A stretch of 64,000 nt of DNA, from contig CAKQRD010000011.1 in the NCBI GenBank assembly GCA_934271275.1, forward strand, positions 1 through 64,000, given 5' to 3'. Within the stretch, counting starts at the first letter, position 1. Every line of letters starts with the position of its first letter. Positions 60,174 through 64,000 of this stretch are shown here, one piece after another. Made by a program: the position numbers and the translations under genes. Source of the DNA: an uncultured Clostridia bacterium (lineage in GTDB: Bacteria; Bacillota; Clostridia; Christensenellales; Borkfalkiaceae). Below the pieces are notes generated by a model. It was not told where the DNA came from. It did no database searches and was given only the letters and a program-made list of their open reading frames with translations.

Positions 60174-63100
60174 TTATGCGGCGTAAGGAATAACGAAAAC
60201 GCCTTCGCCCGCTCCGAGATTGAGTTCCAGCACGCCGTCAGAAAGGCTTTTCACGACCTTCTGTCCGCCGATATAGCAAAGAGCTTTGTTATATTTCGTG
60301 CCGTCGAAACCGAGTCTTACGGTATCCGAAAGATTCTGAGACGTTTCATTGTAATTCACCGCCATAATCCCGTCGTTACCCGCCTCATCCTTAAAATATC
60401 CGAACAACGTGTCCGCCGTGGAATAAACCTTGTTCAACGACGGTACGGAGCTCAACGAGAGTCTGGTTATATTTTTGAAAGAAGAATTGCTCGTGCTACT
60501 AGAACCCGTAGTCGTTTTTCCCGCGTCGTTCGTAAACACGCCCTGCCAGTCAAACTGTAAAAGAACGTGGTCGAAAGCAAGAATTTCGTTGTTTGCACGT
60601 TTTACCGCGTCGTAAATAGTAGTCTTGTTGCCGCTTCTGTCAATCATTCCGTATTGAGTTGAAGCAAAATCTCCGTATACCACAGGCGTGCCGTAACAGA
60701 ACATAGACATTCCGTCGTAGCCGAACGCCATAAGCGCATATTCTTGAAGTCTTATATCTTCGTAAGTCGGCACACGGTCGTGAGAGCCTTCCGCATTTCC
60801 GAGCCCGACGCCGTTATTCGCCCCGTAAGGCATAGTCTGTACGAAAAAGTTGGTTTTTACTCCCGTATAGCTTCTTGCGACGGTCGCTACGCTTTCTACG
60901 TCCGAAAGCCAACCCGTATCGAGGCATTTTGCACCGTTTTTATCGTAGGTCAGAAGATATCTGTCTACCGACAACCATTTTTCGCCGGTCGTAAGCTTGT
61001 TCAGCACGTTGTCGCAATAATAGCTTAAATACGATTTATATTTGTTTTTGGTCGTGGTAAAAATATTTCCGAAATCATTTTTCACCGTGGAAGCGAAAGA
61101 AGGAAAAAGGTTAGAAAAGAACGTTTTTCCGCCCGCGTTCAGGTTATAGCTTTCCACCACGCTCGCCATATCGGTTATTTCCGCCTTGGTCGGTTCGTCC
61201 AAAGACATTCCGAGAACCGCCGCGTCCGCCTTGAAAGAGCTTATCTTGTTAAACGCGGAGGCGCTTCTCGAATTTACGTTGACGTATACCTTTACTCCGC
61301 TGTCGTTAAGTATTTTGAGCGCAGCTTTTGCCGCGTCGTCGTAACTGTCAAAATAAAGAGTGTCGTCGTCTCCCGCGGCGACCGCGTGCATAACGTTTAT
61401 GCCTGCGTCTTTTATCCATTGCGCGTTGGTCGAATTAAGGCTTTTAGGTATAAGCCAGCCGGCGGTGACTACCGAAAGCTCGTTTTCCTTCGCGTCGTAA
61501 TCGGGAAGATTTATAGCAGCTATTGCCTGAGCGTATTCGTCGGCTTTCGTTACGATATCCTCGCAGAAAGCCCGTTGCTCCTCGGAAAGTCCGCCAATTT
61601 CAAGCGCCTTTGCGGCAACCTCGTAAATAGACCTGTTGTTATCGTCTTCTATCGCGTATACTTTGGTCGCTTCCGATTTATCCTCGAACTTAACGCTTAT
61701 ATACGCCTGACTTGCGAACGCCGTTTTATAGCCCTCTACGGGAATATCCGTTACGACCGCACACCAAACGATATTGCCGTTGCCGTCGACGTAACGATTT
61801 TCCGCGACTTTATCCACGGTTTTTCCCGTACTCTTTTTGGTCATCGAAATACCGAGGCTCGCATTGCCCTCTCCGACGAGAGCGACAAGCGCGTTATACT
61901 CGCTTTCGCTTAAATCTACTATAAAGCGAAGCCCCGAAATCTCGCCCATTCTTATCATTGCGCCGACACGCATTTTAAAGGAAATTCTTACCGCCTCTAC
62001 GGTACACGCTTCGGTTACCGCAAAGGAATAGTCTTTTGAATACAGTTTGCCGTTTATCTTAAAGCCTAAAAGAGCCTGCGTATCGGTGTCTGCCGCTTCT
62101 ATTTCGGAAAGCTTGAATTCGTTGCCGTACAGAATACTTTTAACTTCTGTATCGGCGCCGTCGATAACGGTTACGTCTAAATTTTTCGCAGCCATACATT
62201 CAACGTAATCCGCAAAGTATTGTCCCGTTCTGCCGCTGACCTTTTTAACCGTGAAGCCGCCGACGAAGCCGTTCTCGTCCGCAAGACTTGCGGTATTGAT
62301 AACGAAGGTATCGACGAAGTTACCGCCTCCCGTGGTATACGTTCCCGCAGAATTTCCTTCGAGAGAGAATATTTCGGAAATTATAGTACCCGTTTCCTCT
62401 CCTTCTGCCGGCCAGTTGCCTACCGCAACCCTGAACTTTATATAAGGATAAAGAGAAGCGGCAATTTTCTGTCCGAATTTAACGTCGAAGCTTTCGCCTA
62501 CGGCTATATTTTCCGTCCAAGTAATTTTCGTAGAACCGTCGCCGCCGCTAAAAATGGGAAGCGCCGCATTGTTGTCCTCTGTATTGTTCGTAATTTTCGT
62601 CCCGCCGAACTCGAACCAAGCTTCCGATAAGTTCATGTCGAGTTTTAAGTCCGCTATATCGGCAACTTCAACGTAATCTATATCGTAAACAACCGAAGCT
62701 CCGCTCGTTCTTCTTATCGTTACGCCGCGGATATATCCGTCAACGTCCGCAAGAACCGCAGGATCGAGATACAGATTAAGATTCTGTATACAGTTCCATG
62801 AAGCAACCTTACCCGCCGATTCGACAAATTCGGTATCGGACAGCGCGTAGCCTTCGGTAACGCCCGAGACTCCTTCGGACGCAAGCCGTACTTTTATCAC
62901 CTTACCGTCTTTCGCTTTTATCGGCGTAGAAAGAATTATCTTAAAGCTTGCGCCCTCGGCGATTCCTCCCGCCGTACGCATCAGCTTCGTTGCTCCCGTT
63001 GCTTCGGGGAATATTCCCCACGGAAGAGTCGTATTAAACGTATTGTCGGCGTGCGTCTGAACTTCTCCGTCCGCCGTTATCGTCGCCTCTATCCCGTCCA

Positions 63101-64000
63101 TATCGTACATGGTTTTGGTTATCGTTGCGGAATCTACCACGGAAACGTAGTCGAAATCCATTCGACCTGCCGCCCCGCTCGTGTTCTTTATCACGAACCC
63201 TCTGACGTATCCGTCCGCGTCCGCAAGTATTTCCGAATACATTACCAGCTCGAAGTTGCTTACTCCTTGATCGGAAGTTTTCTGTCCCACAACCGCCGAG
63301 TGTTCAAAAGACGTATCCGTTAACGCATAGCCCTGCAACACGCACGCGAACGTTTCGGTAGCCATTCTGACTTTTATCGCCTTCCCTTCTTCCGCTTTCA
63401 CGGGGAAACTAAGCTTTACGGTAACAGTCCCGCCGACCGCGATCTCTCCTTCCGTTCTGGAAAGCTTCGTTGCTCCCGTAGCTTCGGGGAATATTCCCCA
63501 GTCGAGCGCCCCGCTTTTGTTGAACGTATTGTCCGCTCTTACCGTTACTCCGCCTTCCGCTTCTATTGAAGCTTCTACTCCGTCCATATCGAATCCCGTC
63601 GCGTTCGTTCTTAACTCGACGTAGTCGAAATAGTAGTAAGACGCGTCCGTTCCGCTTACTCTTTTAAGGTAAAAGCCCCCGATATTCCCTTCTTCGTCCG
63701 CAAGAACCGAAGGTTCGAGGTAAAGGTCGTGATTCTGCACGCCGCTTCCCGATGCAAGAGTTCCCGCAGAAGTTTTGTTTTCCGTATCGGTGAGAGAATA
63801 CGCTTCGGTCACGGCGTCGCTGCCGCCGTTCGTTGCCATTCTCACCTTTAAGAAAAGTATATCCGCTGCTTTATAGCTTTTGCCGAAGCGTATCGTTACT
63901 CCGTCGCCGACGGCTACCTGTTCCGCGGTAAACTGCATCTTGGTCGCGCCCGTAGCTTCGGGGAATATTCCCCATTCAAGCCCGCCTACTCCGAGAGCGT
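60174..64000 (-). CDS. Giant protein with DMDG repeats, GLRF domain and DEP barrel (5' end outside window)
   Basis: At least 1275 residues; the frame is open to the right edge, so the start and signal peptide are missing. The visible part has three DMDG-type repeats whose DNA is nearly identical to the start of the 55822 gene, then a fourth divergent repeat (LDMNLSEAWFEFGG). A domain with MIRMGEISGLRFIVDLSE follows, comparable to the GLRF domain of the 15330 and 17362 proteins. The C-terminal ~420 residues are a DEP barrel (VLGMSLDEPTKAE, WLSVDRYLLTY, ending GEGVFVIPYAA) matching the lipoprotein at 51057. It is an uncommon fusion of binding repeats with a putative hydrolase. The 38-residue peptide gene follows 27 bases later. 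Confidence 0.8.
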   Translation of the reverse strand, partial: ALGVGGLEWGIFPEATGATKMQFTAEQVAVGDGVTIRFGKSYKAADILFLKVRMATNGGSDAVTEAYSLTDTENKTSAGTLASGSGVQNHDLYLEPSVLADEEGNIGGFYLKRVSGTDASYYYFDYVELRTNATGFDMDGVEASIEAEGGVTVRADNTFNKSGALDWGIFPEATGATKLSRTEGEIAVGGTVTVKLSFPVKAEEGKAIKVRMATETFACVLQGYALTDTSFEHSAVVGQKTSDQGVSNFELVMYSEILADADGYVRGFVIKNTSGAAGRMDFDYVSVVDSATITKTMYDMDGIEATITADGEVQTHADNTFNTTLPWGIFPEATGATKLMRTAGGIAEGASFKIILSTPIKAKDGKVIKVRLASEGVSGVTEGYALSDTEFVESAGKVASWNCIQNLNLYLDPAVLADVDGYIRGVTIRRTSGASVVYDIDYVEVADIADLKLDMNLSEAWFEFGGTKITNNTEDNNAALPIFSGGDGSTKITWTENIAVGESFDVKFGQKIAASLYPYIKFRVAVGNWPAEGEETGTIISEIFSLEGNSAGTYTTGGGNFVDTFVINTASLADENGFVGGFTVKKVSGRTGQYFADYVECMAAKNLDVTVIDGADTEVKSILYGNEFKLSEIEAADTDTQALLGFKINGKLYSKDYSFAVTEACTVEAVRISFKMRVGAMIRMGEISGLRFIVDLSESEYNALVALVGEGNASLGISMTKKSTGKTVDKVAENRYVDGNGNIVWCAVVTDIPVEGYKTAFASQAYISVKFEDKSEATKVYAIEDDNNRSIYEVAAKALEIGGLSEEQRAFCEDIVTKADEYAQAIAAINLPDYDAKENELSVVTAGWLIPKSLNSTNAQWIKDAGINVMHAVAAGDDDTLYFDSYDDAAKAALKILNDSGVKVYVNVNSRSASAFNKISSFKADAAVLGMSLDEPTKAEITDMASVVESYNLNAGGKTFFSNLFPSFASTVKNDFGNIFTTTKNKYKSYLSYYCDNVLNKLTTGEKWLSVDRYLLTYDKNGAKCLDTGWLSDVESVATVARSYTGVKTNFFVQTMPYGANNGVGLGNAEGSHDRVPTYEDIRLQEYALMAFGYDGMSMFCYGTPVVYGDFASTQYGMIDRSGNKTTIYDAVKRANNEILAFDHVLLQFDWQGVFTNDAGKTTTGSSSTSNSSFKNITRLSLSSVPSLNKVYSTADTLFGYFKDEAGNDGIMAVNYNETSQNLSDTVRLGFDGTKYNKALCYIGGQKVVKSLSDGVLELNLGAGEGVFVIPYAA
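62668..64000. repeat. 1.33-kb near-identical direct repeat, copy 2 (continues past the edge)
   Basis: The partner of 58448-59780. The inner boundary is sharp at the codons for DIDYVE, after which the two proteins diverge completely. The outer boundary lies outside the window. Confidence 0.85.

Overview
The window looks like chromosomal DNA from an uncultured, gut-type Bacillota (Clostridia; a Christensenellales-like lineage is my best guess, from style only). The basis is lysine-rich signal peptides, many lipoproteins, GGAGG-type ribosome binding sites, consensus sigma-A promoters, and long secreted proteins built from repeated beta-rich domains beside carbohydrate ABC transporters. I see no tRNA, rRNA or CRISPR array.

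Layout. 0.3-7.7 kb: a UPF0340 (YwlG-type) gene, a DUF4417 gene facing an XRE regulator across an operator-containing promoter, and two DUF4143 ATPases; the second sits in a direct-repeat-flanked cassette with small HTH-like ORFs. 7.8-32.5 kb: a glycan-use locus. A central AraC-type regulator (11.35 kb, + strand) lies between two leftward units: a lipoprotein plus GH29 fucosidase, and a ~20 kb operon (two MalFG-type permeases, solute-binding lipoprotein, surface protein, TIM-barrel lipoprotein, DUF4838 protein, secreted metallophosphoesterase, 38-aa peptide, two giant surface proteins). Both units share a promoter architecture with paired operator-like sites exactly 51 bp apart. 32.6-33.7 kb: a rolling-circle Rep remnant with strong hairpins. 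33.9-44.4 kb: surface proteins and lipoproteins (BspA-like LRR, InlB-type repeats, Cys-rich repeats). 44.5-47.8 kb: a solute-binding lipoprotein coupled to a membrane-bound LuxR-type regulator that carries a frameshift. 47.8-50.9 kb: a Zot-like phage remnant cut by a second copy of the ATPase cassette carrying a different ATPase. 51.0-64.0 kb: a second transporter operon with giant surface proteins, another 38-aa peptide and DEP-motif barrel proteins; its first gene runs off the right edge.

How they work together (inference): surface proteins and lipoproteins bind or trim host or plant glycans, the ABC transporters import the products, and the AraC and LuxR-type proteins sense the substrate. 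Points most worth following are the AraC regulon with 51-bp paired sites, the two homologous 38-aa peptides beside giant secreted proteins, the DEP-motif barrel family, the exchangeable DUF4143 ATPase cassette, and two poly-A frameshifts that each split an otherwise intact gene.
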